Part shown: positions 7,156-13,182 of the stretch, piece after piece
How positions within the stretch are numbered: position 1 is the first letter of the stretch
Layout of the letters: each line of letters opens with the position of its first letter
Origin: JALSRY01 sp964428275
GTDB lineage: Bacteria > Planctomycetota > Phycisphaerae > UBA1845 > Fen-1342
NCBI GenBank assembly: GCA_964428275.1
Contig: CAYRXN010000254.1
Span: 1 to 13,182 of the forward strand
Direction of reading: 5' to 3'
DNA: 13,182 bases
The notes under the pieces: model-generated
Told to the model about the DNA's origin: nothing
Database searches by the model: none
What the model saw: only the letters and a program-made list of their open reading frames with translations
Program-made: the position numbers and the translations under genes

Positions 7156-7156
7156 T

Positions 7157-7190
7157 CCCTCCCGCCGGGCGGCGCCCGATCCGGGCAGGG
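7157..7190 (+). terminator. GC-rich hairpin after the DUF58 gene
   Basis: CGGGC (7166-7170), GGC, GCCCG (7174-7178) forms a compact stem ten bases after the stop, flanked by CCCT (7157-7160) and AGGG (7187-7190), which can pair outside it. There is no T-run. It lies between convergent genes, where a terminator is expected. Confidence 0.33.
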
Positions 7191-7274
7191 ACGAGCTCTA
7201 TCTGGCCGGGACTTGCGATCTGCTCCAGGCGCAGTCCCGTCGCGCGGTTCCGTTGCCGCCGGCCGGGCGTTCCG

Positions 7275-7346
7275 ATCGGTGAGGTCGGTATCGCCGTCCC
7301 AGTCGAGGTCCAGCGGCGTCGGCCCGGGCAGTGAACCCACGAGGAA
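7275..7346 (-). pseudogene. possible remnant of a dockerin-like / EF-hand C-terminal module
   Basis: In one minus-strand frame this stretch reads FLVGSLPGP, then PLDLDWDGDTDLTD. The spacing and the Asp-rich DxDxDGDxDLxD pattern resemble the calcium-binding dockerin-type modules at the ends of many planctomycete exported proteins. Nothing recognisable surrounds it in the same frame, and no RBS or start is convincing. It could be a decayed gene end or chance; the match is only about 23 residues long. Confidence 0.25.
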
Positions 7347-7410
7347 ACGAACCGCGATGACGGGCCAGGGTTCTGGTGTCTGCGCGATGGTGCGGCCTGC
7401 GGGCGCCGCG

Positions 7411-7815
7411 CTACGGTTTCCCGTCGCGCGGTGAGTCCTTGCGGATCGACTTGAGCGGTACAATGAAGTCCGGGCGCGGCTGAACGAGCACGAGCGCGTC
7501 GCTTACACCCGGCACTTTCGCGGCTTCGCTCTGGAGCGCACCGGGATCGATCCCGGCCGGAACCATGCCGTAGACGACGACGTGACCCTCGTCGAAGAAT
7601 GCGTGCACGAAGCGTGTGGCGTCGATGCCGAATTTCGTCTTCAGGCGCACCTCGACCAGTTCGGCCACACCCTTGTCCCGGACCGCATCGCCCAGGTTTC
7701 TGGCGGCGGTCTTTGCCCGATCCGTTCGGCTGCCCGCCCCGTCACTCGTGAGGTAGAAATACCCGAACCCCGCCAGCCCCAGCAGCACCAGTACCGTGAT
7801 TCCCGACTTGACCAT
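7411..7815 (-). CDS. membrane-anchored small protein with BON-like domain
   Basis: A 134-residue protein. One hydrophobic segment at about 5-22 (GITVLVLLGLAGFGYFYL) acts as a signal anchor, so most of the protein should face the periplasm. Residues about 50-113 look like a BON domain: a helix ending in VEVRLKTKFGIDA, a strand with GHVVVYGMVP, then a helix and the strand VSDALVLVQPRP. BON domains are found in periplasmic proteins such as OsmY and are thought to bind phospholipid or stabilise membranes. The start is the ATG at 7815, with GGGAG at 7827-7823, seven bases upstream; an upstream in-frame ATG at 7842 lacks this support. It lies downstream of the asparaginase-family gene on the same strand, 154 bases away, and is convergent with DUF58. 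The gene is likely real; the BON assignment is by pattern only. Confidence 0.7.
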   Translation of the reverse strand: MVKSGITVLVLLGLAGFGYFYLTSDGAGSRTDRAKTAARNLGDAVRDKGVAELVEVRLKTKFGIDATRFVHAFFDEGHVVVYGMVPAGIDPGALQSEAAKVPGVSDALVLVQPRPDFIVPLKSIRKDSPRDGKP

Positions 7816-7904
7816 CTTCAAACTCCCTGCGCCGGCCGGCACGGTTCACCCGCGCTGACCGTACCCGCCGCGGCCTTCAGCCGCCATTATGGATCAAGCG
7901 GAAT

Positions 7905-7910
7905 ATTGTA
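7905..7910 (-). promoter_or_regulatory. possible -10 element for the BON-like gene
   Basis: Minus-strand TACAAT (five of six to TATAAT) lies about 90 bases before the start; CATAAT at 7891-7886 is another candidate. Neither has a good -35 at the usual spacing, so this is weak. Confidence 0.22.
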
Positions 7911-7936
7911 GCCCTCTTTTCGAGCTCCGCGCTGGC

Positions 7937-7954
7937 TGGCCGGGGGGCCGGCCA
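7937..7954 (-). terminator. terminator-like hairpin after the asparaginase-family gene
   Basis: TGGCCGG (7937-7943), GGGG, CCGGCCA (7948-7954): a perfect 7-bp stem with a 4-base loop, beginning 15 bases past the stop on the minus strand. It has no T-run. It separates this gene from the BON-like gene. Confidence 0.42.
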
Positions 7955-7969
7955 AACGGGGGGCGTTGT

Positions 7970-9052
7970 CTACTTGTTCCGCTCCAGCGCGGGATACAGA
8001 CCGGGCAGCCTGACCGGGCGCGTCCGGCCCTCGGCGTGGATCGCCATCGTCGTGGTCCCGCGCATCGTGGCCCCGCCGAACAGCCCGTCCCGCCGCAGGG
8101 CATAGAACGTAAGCCCATATGTCGGACGGCCTTGTGCATCGCGCAGCCGCGGCTCGGTCTTGTGGGCGATGCGCTCGAGCATCGCGCGGCAGGCCTGCTC
8201 CGGCGTCATGCCCTGCCGCATGAACTCGACCACCATGAAACACGAGCAGTTTTGCAGGTTGGCCTCGCCGCGACCGGTCGAGCCGCACGCGCCGACCTCG
8301 TTGTCCACGTAGAGCCCCGCCCCGATGATCGGGGAATCGCCGACGCGCCCCGCAATCTTGTACGAGAGCCCCGAGGTGGACGTGCAGCCGAACAGGTCGC
8401 CGCCGGCGGTCAGCGCCATGCAGGTGATCGTGCCGGTGGTGAACTCGATCCCGCCGTCGGTCCGGCCCTGAAGGCCGGCCTGTTCGGGCGCGAGCCAGTC
8501 ATCGCGCTCGGAGAGCGACTCCTTCCACCTGAGCCACATTTCGCGGGCCTCGTCGGTCAGCAGGTTCTGCTCCTTGAACCCATGTGCCCGCGCGAAACGC
8601 AGCGCCCCCTCTCCCACCAGCAGCACGTGGTCCGTGCGGCGCATCACCTTGAGCGCCACGCTCGACGGCGTCGCGATGTTTTCGAGTGCCGCGACCGCCC
8701 CCGCCTTGTGCAGCGGCCCGTCCATCACGCACGAATCGAGCTGCACCACGCCGTCCTCGTTCGGCAGTCCGCCGTAACCCACCGAGTGGTCGTCCGCGTC
8801 GGTCTCCACGATGTTGATCCCGGCCACGACGGCCTCGAGCGGGTGTCTGCCGGCACGGATCAACTCCGCGGCCCGCGTGCAGGTGCGCAGGCCGTTGCCG
8901 CTGGAAATCACGATCGGACGCCCCTTCGGGGCCGCCTGGGCCGCCTGGGCAGGGTTGGTGTCGGCTTGCGTCACGGGAACCACCGTGGAAGAAACAGCGG
9001 CCGCGGCTGCGCCGGTCGCGGCTCGAACGAAGTCACGTCGACTGATTTCCAT
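7970..9052 (-). CDS. Tat-exported N(4)-(beta-N-acetylglucosaminyl)-L-asparaginase / isoaspartyl peptidase family hydrolase
   Basis: A 360-residue N-terminal nucleophile hydrolase of peptidase family T2, which cleaves the asparagine-sugar bond of glycoasparagines or isoaspartyl/asparagine amides. The precursor normally cuts itself just before a threonine that becomes the catalytic N-terminus; here that is Thr208 in TTGTITCMAL. Substrate-pocket motifs follow: CTSTSGLSYKIAGRVGDSPI and GAGLYVDNEVGA (residues 223-256). The alpha-chain carries GYGGLPNEDGVVQLD at 92-106. The N-terminus is a twin-arginine signal, SRRDFVRAATGAAAAAV, so it should be exported folded. Most relatives have Gly two residues after the nucleophile (TIG); here it is Thr210. 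The start at 9052 is set by the signal peptide and by GAGG at 9061-9058; longer versions of the frame upstream have no family features. Glycoasparaginase and plant-type asparaginase are hard to separate by eye, but the overall pattern favours the former. Confidence 0.92.
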   Translation of the reverse strand: MEISRRDFVRAATGAAAAAVSSTVVPVTQADTNPAQAAQAAPKGRPIVISSGNGLRTCTRAAELIRAGRHPLEAVVAGINIVETDADDHSVGYGGLPNEDGVVQLDSCVMDGPLHKAGAVAALENIATPSSVALKVMRRTDHVLLVGEGALRFARAHGFKEQNLLTDEAREMWLRWKESLSERDDWLAPEQAGLQGRTDGGIEFTTGTITCMALTAGGDLFGCTSTSGLSYKIAGRVGDSPIIGAGLYVDNEVGACGSTGRGEANLQNCSCFMVVEFMRQGMTPEQACRAMLERIAHKTEPRLRDAQGRPTYGLTFYALRRDGLFGGATMRGTTTMAIHAEGRTRPVRLPGLYPALERNK

Positions 9053-9169
9053 GATATCCTCGATTCTGGCGGCGTGCCGCGTCGCCTCGATGACCACCCC
9101 CCTCCCGCGGGCGGACCAGCCGGCACCGAAGCCCGCGGCCACGAGCCGGCGGCCGTTGTGCATCTGTCG

Positions 9170-9203
9170 CCGGACCGCCACCGGCCGGATGCAGGCGGTC
9201 CGG
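9170..9203. repeat. 10-bp perfect inverted repeat with a palindromic loop
   Basis: CCGGACCGCC (9170-9179) is exactly complementary to GGCGGTCCGG (9194-9203). The 14-base loop itself begins with ACCGGCCGG, which holds the palindrome CCGGCCGG. It lies about 120 bases upstream of the asparaginase-family start and could be an operator or an RNA hairpin in its leader. Confidence 0.45.
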
Positions 9204-9387
9204 GCGGGGCCCATGTCCGCGGCACCGGGCGCCTTGCGCCTGGCCGAGCGCACTTGGCCTGCCCGAACCTTCCTGGTGGGGGCCATCGCCGCAGCCGGCT
9301 CCCGCGGCTTGTCTTCGTCTCTTTGTCTCTCTTTTGCCCCGCGGCCCGCATCATACCCGCTTGGGTGCGGAAGTGGTGAGCCGGCGG

Positions 9388-9393
9388 TAGAAT
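9388..9393 (+). promoter_or_regulatory. possible -10 element of the YlbF-glycosyltransferase-acyltransferase operon
   Basis: TAGAAT, five of six to TATAAT, preceded by GGCGG as before the TATCAT hexamer at 3308. It is 92 bases before the first start codon. No convincing -35 at the standard distance; TTGGGT at 9361-9366 is 21 bases away. Confidence 0.25.
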
Positions 9394-9484
9394 CCGGGCG
9401 TAGCGGCCTCGCGCCCAGAGGACCGTTTCCGGAGCGCCCCGGCCGGTTTCGCCGCGGCAAGCAACCACACAAAGGATACGACAG

Positions 9485-9874
9485 ATGGCCGACGACACGA
9501 CCCAGAAACTCATCGATCAGGCCCGGGCGCTCGGCGAAGCGATCGCCGCCCACCCGAGCGTTCAGGCCTGGCGCCAGGCCGCCAACGCCGTCGCCGGCGA
9601 CGCCGACACGCGCCAGTTGCTCGGAGCGTACCAGCAGCACGCCGAGCATCTCCGCCAGCTCGAGGCGCAGATGAAGCCCGTCGAAGTCGCCGACAAGCAC
9701 AAGCTGGCCGACCTCCAGAACCAGGTCGCCGGCAACGCCCTCATCAAGCAGATGATGGCCGCCGAAACCGAATACGTCTCGCTCATGAACCGCATCAACC
9801 AGGCCATGGCCGAGCCGCTCCATGCCGCCGAGTCCGGTTCGGCCCCCGACGATTCGCACGAGGCTTCGGCTTGA
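9485..9874 (+). CDS. YlbF/YmcA family protein
   Basis: A 129-residue, entirely helical, cytosolic protein of the YlbF/YmcA (Com_YlbF) type. Seen: the opening helix LIDQARALGEAIAAHPSVQA, then a helix pair with QLLGAYQQHAEHLRQLEAQM, then DKHKLADLQNQVAGNALIKQ and a final helix EYVSLMNRINQAMAEPL, matching the family's residue pattern and usual 120-150 length. In Bacillus subtilis YlbF, YmcA and YaaT form a complex that affects mRNA maturation with RNase Y; whether that role extends to this organism is unknown. The ATG has AAAGGA eight bases upstream. Its stop overlaps the next gene's TTG start by four bases, so it begins an operon with the glycosyltransferase and acyltransferase. The acidic, Ser/Ala-rich tail is variable. 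Confidence 0.8.
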   Translation: MADDTTQKLIDQARALGEAIAAHPSVQAWRQAANAVAGDADTRQLLGAYQQHAEHLRQLEAQMKPVEVADKHKLADLQNQVAGNALIKQMMAAETEYVSLMNRINQAMAEPLHAAESGSAPDDSHEASA

Positions 9875-12030
9875 CCGAAACAGAGGTTTCCTCACGCGAT
9901 CCGATTCCCGACCGCGCCCCCGCTTCGACCGGTGGCCTGCCGGCCGGCGCGCGCAAGCCGATCACGCCGATGGGCTGGGCATGGCTCGTCGGCCTGATCG
10001 GCTGGACGATCGTGCTGTCGTTCTATCAGCTCGATCGCGGCCCCGGGCTCGAACCGTCCGCCGCCTGGGTTGCCCAGCCCGCCCGCGAGATGTACGAGAG
10101 CGTCTCGCGCATGCTCGCCCAGCGCCCGCAGCAGGGCTGGGATTGGCGGCCGATCGTCGTCCCCACGCTCTGCAACGAAACCCGCCTCCAGAAATCGCCG
10201 GGGGCCTACTGGGCCGTGTGTCTGACCGGCTATCTTCGCGGCGGCCGGATCGACGAAGTCACCGCGCGGATTCCCAACGCCGTCGCGGCCGTCCTGCTCG
10301 TGCTCACCATCTTCTGGCTCACGCGTCGCATCGCCGGCGACCGCGCCGCGATCTTCGCGGGCTTTGCGGCCGCTTCGAGCGCGATGGTGCTCAACTGGTC
10401 GCACGAAGCGACCAGCGACCTCGGCGTCGCGACGCTGATCGCGATGTCGCTGGCCTGCCTGTGGGTCGCGTCGGAGGACGAGCCCCCCGGCCCCAAGCGC
10501 ACGCTGCTCTGGCTGCTCGGCTACCTGCTGGCCGGTCTGGCGATGCTCTACAAGATGCCGTTGCCGATCGTTTGCGTCGGCTTGCCGGCCGTGCTCTATG
10601 TCGTCCTGCTGCGGCGCTGGCGGATTTTCGCCAGCGGCTGGCACCTTCTGGGGCTGGTGTTGTTCCTGCTGCCGTGGCTGCCGTGGGTGCTCGCGGTGAT
10701 GCACTACGAGCCGATGGCGCTGGCCAAGTGGCGGGTGGAGTACATCGACCGCGTCACCGGCGACCTGCCCAACTACAAGAGCCAGCAGCAGCAATGGGCG
10801 TTCTACTTGCTCTACGTGGGCGCAGCGTTTGCTTTGGCGGTGCCGTGGGCGCTTTCCGTGCCGGGCGCGATCGGCCGGGCGTTCCGGCGCCCGACCGAGG
10901 CCGACCGCCGCGGGATGGCGTTTCTGGGAATCTGGTTTCTCTCGCTGCTGGTCTTCCTCACGGTCGCCGCGGGCAAGGAAACCCGCTACTTCCTGCCGGC
11001 GATGCCCCCGCTACTCATGCTGCTGGGCTGCGAGCTGGCGGCGTTCTTCGATTCGAAGCGCCGCGCGAACGCGCTGGCGCGCAGGGTCGGCCTGATCGCG
11101 GTCGTGCTGCTGGTGCCCGGCGGCCTGGCGGCGCTGACGCTGCTGCTCCGTCGTTACTGGGTCGGCCATCTCGCCAAGGGCGGCATGTTCACGTGGGCCC
11201 AGGTCTGGCAGCCCTACGCGGTGGCCGCCGCGATCTTTTCCGCCGGTGCGATCCTCGCGGCCTGGCTCCATCACCGCCGGCGGGCGGAGGCCGCGTTCGC
11301 CGCGCTCGTGGGCGGAACCTGGCTGACGTGGCTGTGGGCCTGGCCCTGCCTGATGCCGATCCTCGGCACACAGCGGCCGATGAAGGACTTCGCGGCCCAG
11401 CTCGGCGCGCTTGGCCCCGAGCAGCGCGCCGCCTTGCGGCAGATCGGCCACCAGGACCCGCGCTACGTCTGGTACAGTGACGTCCGCTTTCCGCGCGTGA
11501 TCGACCAGCTCGAGCTGCTCGAGCAAGAGCACGGTCGGCGTGACCTGACGTGGGAGATGGAGCGCGTCGGCGAAGAGATCGTCCGCCGCCTGCGCGGCGA
11601 CGCCCTGGCCCTGTTCGTCGCCAGCCCGAAGCACTACATCCTGTTTCAGAGCCGTGCCCGGGCCGAGCTGGAGAAGCGCGGCCAGGTGTTTCCCGCCACC
11701 TGGGTCTGGATCGTCGCCCGGCTCGGCCGCGAGGACCAGCGTTACATCGTCTTCGGCAACCAGCCGCCACCGTGGCCCGAGCCGAAGCTGCCCGAGCTCC
11801 TGCAACACGCGCTCAGGAAGCGCCTCGAGGCCGAGCGCAACCGCCTGGGTGTTGTTCCGGCGACCGCACCATCGACCAGTGCGGGGTGGGCACCGCCTGC
11901 CGCCGGTTGCGAACCGGTGCCGCAAGGGCCCGCCGGCGGGGCACGGCACACCGGCGTTGGCCGACCGGCGCCCCGGTGCCGGTGGTCTTGTCACAATCTC
12001 GAGCGGGCCCGCAGGGTGTTCTGCGGATAG
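9871..12030 (+). CDS. ArnT-like (GT83/PMT family) polyprenyl-phosphate-sugar glycosyltransferase
   Basis: A 719-residue polytopic GT-C enzyme expected to move a sugar from a polyprenyl-phosphate carrier to lipid A or another envelope acceptor at the periplasmic face of the inner membrane. About 12-13 membrane segments span residues 35-498, followed by a soluble region at about 500-660. Family-like motifs: QPAREMYESV (69-78), LQKSPGAYW (106-114), SHEATSDLGVATL with Asp183, LYKMPLPIV (226-234) and ETRYFLPAMPPLLML (370-384). The usual Asp-Glu pair about ten residues before AREM appears as Ser-Ala (63-64); Glu61 is close by. The start is TTG, overlapping the YlbF stop by four bases, so coupling is likely. 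Residues about 660-719 read like non-protein sequence rich in hairpins (11901-11983). The acyltransferase start lies six bases after the stop. The family is likely; the substrate is unknown. Confidence 0.85.
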   Translation: MTETEVSSRDPIPDRAPASTGGLPAGARKPITPMGWAWLVGLIGWTIVLSFYQLDRGPGLEPSAAWVAQPAREMYESVSRMLAQRPQQGWDWRPIVVPTLCNETRLQKSPGAYWAVCLTGYLRGGRIDEVTARIPNAVAAVLLVLTIFWLTRRIAGDRAAIFAGFAAASSAMVLNWSHEATSDLGVATLIAMSLACLWVASEDEPPGPKRTLLWLLGYLLAGLAMLYKMPLPIVCVGLPAVLYVVLLRRWRIFASGWHLLGLVLFLLPWLPWVLAVMHYEPMALAKWRVEYIDRVTGDLPNYKSQQQQWAFYLLYVGAAFALAVPWALSVPGAIGRAFRRPTEADRRGMAFLGIWFLSLLVFLTVAAGKETRYFLPAMPPLLMLLGCELAAFFDSKRRANALARRVGLIAVVLLVPGGLAALTLLLRRYWVGHLAKGGMFTWAQVWQPYAVAAAIFSAGAILAAWLHHRRRAEAAFAALVGGTWLTWLWAWPCLMPILGTQRPMKDFAAQLGALGPEQRAALRQIGHQDPRYVWYSDVRFPRVIDQLELLEQEHGRRDLTWEMERVGEEIVRRLRGDALALFVASPKHYILFQSRARAELEKRGQVFPATWVWIVARLGREDQRYIVFGNQPPPWPEPKLPELLQHALRKRLEAERNRLGVVPATAPSTSAGWAPPAAGCEPVPQGPAGGARHTGVGRPAPRCRWSCHNLERARRVFCG
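11901..11983. repeat. cluster of three palindromes inside the 3' end of the glycosyltransferase frame
   Basis: CGCCGGTT-GCG-AACCGGTG at 11901-11919 (one G-T pair), the perfect palindrome CCCGCCGGCGGG at 11929-11940, and ACCGGCGCC-CC-GGTGCCGGT at 11964-11983 (one G-T pair). The DNA stays in frame but the encoded residues look unlike protein. It may be an intergenic-type repeat that has been read through. Confidence 0.45.
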
Positions 12031-12036
12031 GACCTG

Positions 12037-13038
12037 ATGAACACGACCCGCCGTGGAATCTGGTATCGCCTGCGAGAGGCCTGGCGCGTGGCGCCGAGCC
12101 GCGGTGCGGCCATTTCGTGGGTAGCTCAATACGTGGCCCTGCGGCTCTGGACGCTGGTCATCGGTTGCTTCCCGGTCGAGACGAACCTGCGTACCGCCCG
12201 CCTGATGGGGGACATCTGGTGGCTGCTGCTGAAGCGCCACCGCGCGCGCGCGATGGACAACCTGCGGCCGGCCCTGGGCGACCGCTACTCCGAGGCCGAG
12301 CTCTGGAAGATCGCCCGTGCCTCGTTTCAGCACTTCGCCCAGCTCTACCTGGTTGAGGCGGTCATGACGCCGCGCCTGGTCGGCATCTGGTCGTGGGCCC
12401 GTTACGTCCGCCTGCACAACATCGGCCCGGCCCTGCGCGAGCTGCTCTCGGATCGGGGGGTCATCATGCTCACCGCCCATTTCGGCAACTACGAGCTGCT
12501 CGGTTACACGATCGCCCGCCTGGGGCTGCCGCTGACCGCCGTGATGCGTCCGCTCGACAATCCGCTGGTCAACGAGTTCATCGTCTCGTCGCGCCGGGCG
12601 GGAGGCGTGACGCTGCTCGACAAGAAGGGCGCGACCGAAGAGGCCGACGAAACGCTCGCGACCGGCGGCACGTTGTGTTTCATCGCCGACCAGGACGCGG
12701 GTCGCAAGGGTGTCTTCGCGGACTTCTTCGGCCGTCCGGCGTCGTGGTACAAGTCGATTGCCCTGCTGGCGATGCGTCACAACGTACCGGTCGTCGTCGG
12801 CTACGCCGCCCGCGAGCGGCCGGGGTTTCGTTATGGCATCGTGGTCGAGCGGATCATCCAGCCCGAGGAGTGGTCCGACCGGGACGATCCGCTGCGGTGG
12901 ATCACCCGGACGTTCGCCGGTGCACTCGAAGCCGGCATCCGCCGCCACCCGGAGCAATACCTGTGGGTCCATCGCCGCTGGAAGTCGCAACCGCGGACGG
13001 CGACGAGGCGTGAAGGGACTGAGGGACCAAGGGACTGA
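12037..13038 (+). CDS. lysophospholipid/lipid A biosynthesis acyltransferase (LpxL/HtrB family)
   Basis: A 333-residue membrane-bound acyltransferase that adds a secondary acyl chain to lipid A or a related lipid, normally using acyl-ACP. Seen: a hydrophobic anchor at about 26-45 (ISWVAQYVALRLWTLVIGCF); RAMDNLRPAL near 71-80; the catalytic HX4E motif TAHFGNYE with His148 and Glu153; VMRPLDNP at 169-176; FIADQDAGRKGVFADFFGRP at 215-234; PVVVGYAARE; and the usual ending QYLWVHRRWKSQPR at 307-320. Length is typical. The ATG follows the glycosyltransferase stop by six bases, with AGGA at 12029-12032. The last eight or nine residues are encoded by an octamer repeat and the stop codon lies within it, so the original end may have been slightly different. 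With the ArnT-like enzyme it suggests lipid A-type outer-membrane assembly. Whether the acceptor is lipid A or another lipid cannot be told. Confidence 0.93.
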   Translation: MNTTRRGIWYRLREAWRVAPSRGAAISWVAQYVALRLWTLVIGCFPVETNLRTARLMGDIWWLLLKRHRARAMDNLRPALGDRYSEAELWKIARASFQHFAQLYLVEAVMTPRLVGIWSWARYVRLHNIGPALRELLSDRGVIMLTAHFGNYELLGYTIARLGLPLTAVMRPLDNPLVNEFIVSSRRAGGVTLLDKKGATEEADETLATGGTLCFIADQDAGRKGVFADFFGRPASWYKSIALLAMRHNVPVVVGYAARERPGFRYGIVVERIIQPEEWSDRDDPLRWITRTFAGALEAGIRRHPEQYLWVHRRWKSQPRTATRREGTEGPRD

Positions 13039-13062
13039 GGGACCAAGGGACCGAGGGAGGAA
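13015..13062. repeat. octamer tandem repeat, consensus GGGACYRA
   Basis: Six consecutive 8-base units: GGGACTGA, GGGACCAA, GGGACTGA, GGGACCAA, GGGACCGA, GGGAGGAA. The first two pairs alternate, giving a 16-base super-repeat. The acyltransferase stop codon (13036-13038) is in the third unit. Two more units, GGGATCAC and GGGACGGG, appear at 13167-13182 at the very end of the window. Confidence 0.85.
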
Positions 13063-13074
13063 GGCAGCGGAGGG

Positions 13075-13157
13075 CCATTCGCCATTCGGCATTCGCCATT
13101 CGGCATTCGGCATTCGGCATTCGGCACTCGGCATTCGGGAAGGCCATTCGCCATCCG
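13075..13157. repeat. heptamer tandem repeat, consensus SCATTCG
   Basis: Nine consecutive 7-base units run from 13075 to 13137 (CCATTCG or GCATTCG, one GCACTCG). A 6-base break follows, then two more units (CCATTCG, CCATCCG) at 13144-13157. On the minus strand it spells CGAATGS, and three units make a 21-base cycle that any frame reads as a 7-residue peptide repeat; I treat that as an artefact, not a gene. Confidence 0.88.
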
Positions 13158-13182
13158 AGGCACGAAGGGATCACGGGACGGG

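Larger units (their letters stand above)
9053..9484. other. divergent intergenic region between the asparaginase-family and YlbF genes
   Basis: About 430 bases without a supported gene. It holds the asparaginase RBS at its left edge, a 10-bp perfect inverted repeat at 9170-9203, a pyrimidine-rich run at about 9310-9337, a TAGAAT hexamer at 9388-9393 preceded by GGCGG that may be the -10 for the YlbF operon (no good -35 at 16-18 bases), and the RBS AAAGGA at 9471-9476. Open frames on both strands are Arg/Pro/Ala-rich and show no family features. Confidence 0.55.

Noticed and set aside
7032..7434. Short plus-strand open frames across the convergent gap
   Set aside because: Arg/Pro/Gly-rich with no RBS, overlapping the end of DUF58 or the BON-like gene; no family features.
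9053..9895. N-terminal extension of the asparaginase-family frame up to 9895
   Set aside because: It would bury the twin-arginine signal inside the protein and run antisense through the YlbF gene.
11011..13134. 707-codon minus-strand open frame opposite the glycosyltransferase and acyltransferase
   Set aside because: It starts inside the heptamer repeat and has no family features; both opposing genes are recognisable.
13075..13157. CRISPR-like array
   Set aside because: Units are 7 bases with no spacers; this is a simple tandem repeat.
12902..13174. Minus-strand frames giving a repetitive Met-Pro-Asn-Ala-Glu type peptide
   Set aside because: The peptide repeat is a direct result of the 7-base DNA repeat read in triplets; there is no gene evidence.

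Overview
The window is GC-rich chromosomal DNA from a bacterium with a Gram-negative type envelope. It is most likely a member of the Planctomycetota, perhaps Phycisphaerae-like; this is inferred from content, not from a marker gene. Supporting signs are a sigma-70 factor with a long helix-turn-helix (HTH) N-terminal half, a TPR protein ending in two RNA polymerase alpha-CTD-like domains, outer-membrane lipid genes, a dockerin-like remnant, and octamer/heptamer simple repeats at the right end.

Layout. (1) 1-899, minus: a class I aminotransferase, cut off by the window edge. (2) 900-1387: a divergent intergenic region with candidate promoters in both directions and a palindrome over the aminotransferase promoter. 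(3) 1388-3079, plus: an unusual sigma-70 factor, followed by terminator-like hairpins. (4) 3395-7155, plus: a tight cluster of TPR/double-alphaCTD protein, tgt (queuosine tRNA-guanine transglycosylase), yajC and a DUF58/vWA protein, with junctions of 4 nt, a 4-nt overlap and 14 nt. (5) 7156-7410: a convergent intergenic region with a short dockerin-like remnant. (6) 7411-9052, minus: a membrane-anchored BON-like protein and a Tat-exported N-terminal nucleophile asparaginase-family hydrolase. (7) 9053-9484: a divergent intergenic region with a 10-bp inverted repeat. (8) 9485-13038, plus: a YlbF-family protein, an ArnT-like membrane glycosyltransferase and an LpxL-like lipid A acyltransferase, probably one operon. 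(9) 13015-13182: an octamer repeat, then a heptamer repeat, then octamer again; the acyltransferase stop codon lies inside the first octamer block.

The genes fall into three themes. The first is transcription control: a divergent sigma factor beside a protein carrying two copies of the RNA polymerase alpha DNA-binding domain, with similar candidate promoters. The second is tRNA modification and protein export (tgt, yajC). The third is envelope building (glycosyltransferase, acyltransferase, exported hydrolase). The strongest candidate for something undescribed is the sigma / TPR-alphaCTD pair. The sigma factor lacks a recognisable region 3 and has changed -10-contact residues. Its neighbour could work as a free-standing alphaCTD adaptor.
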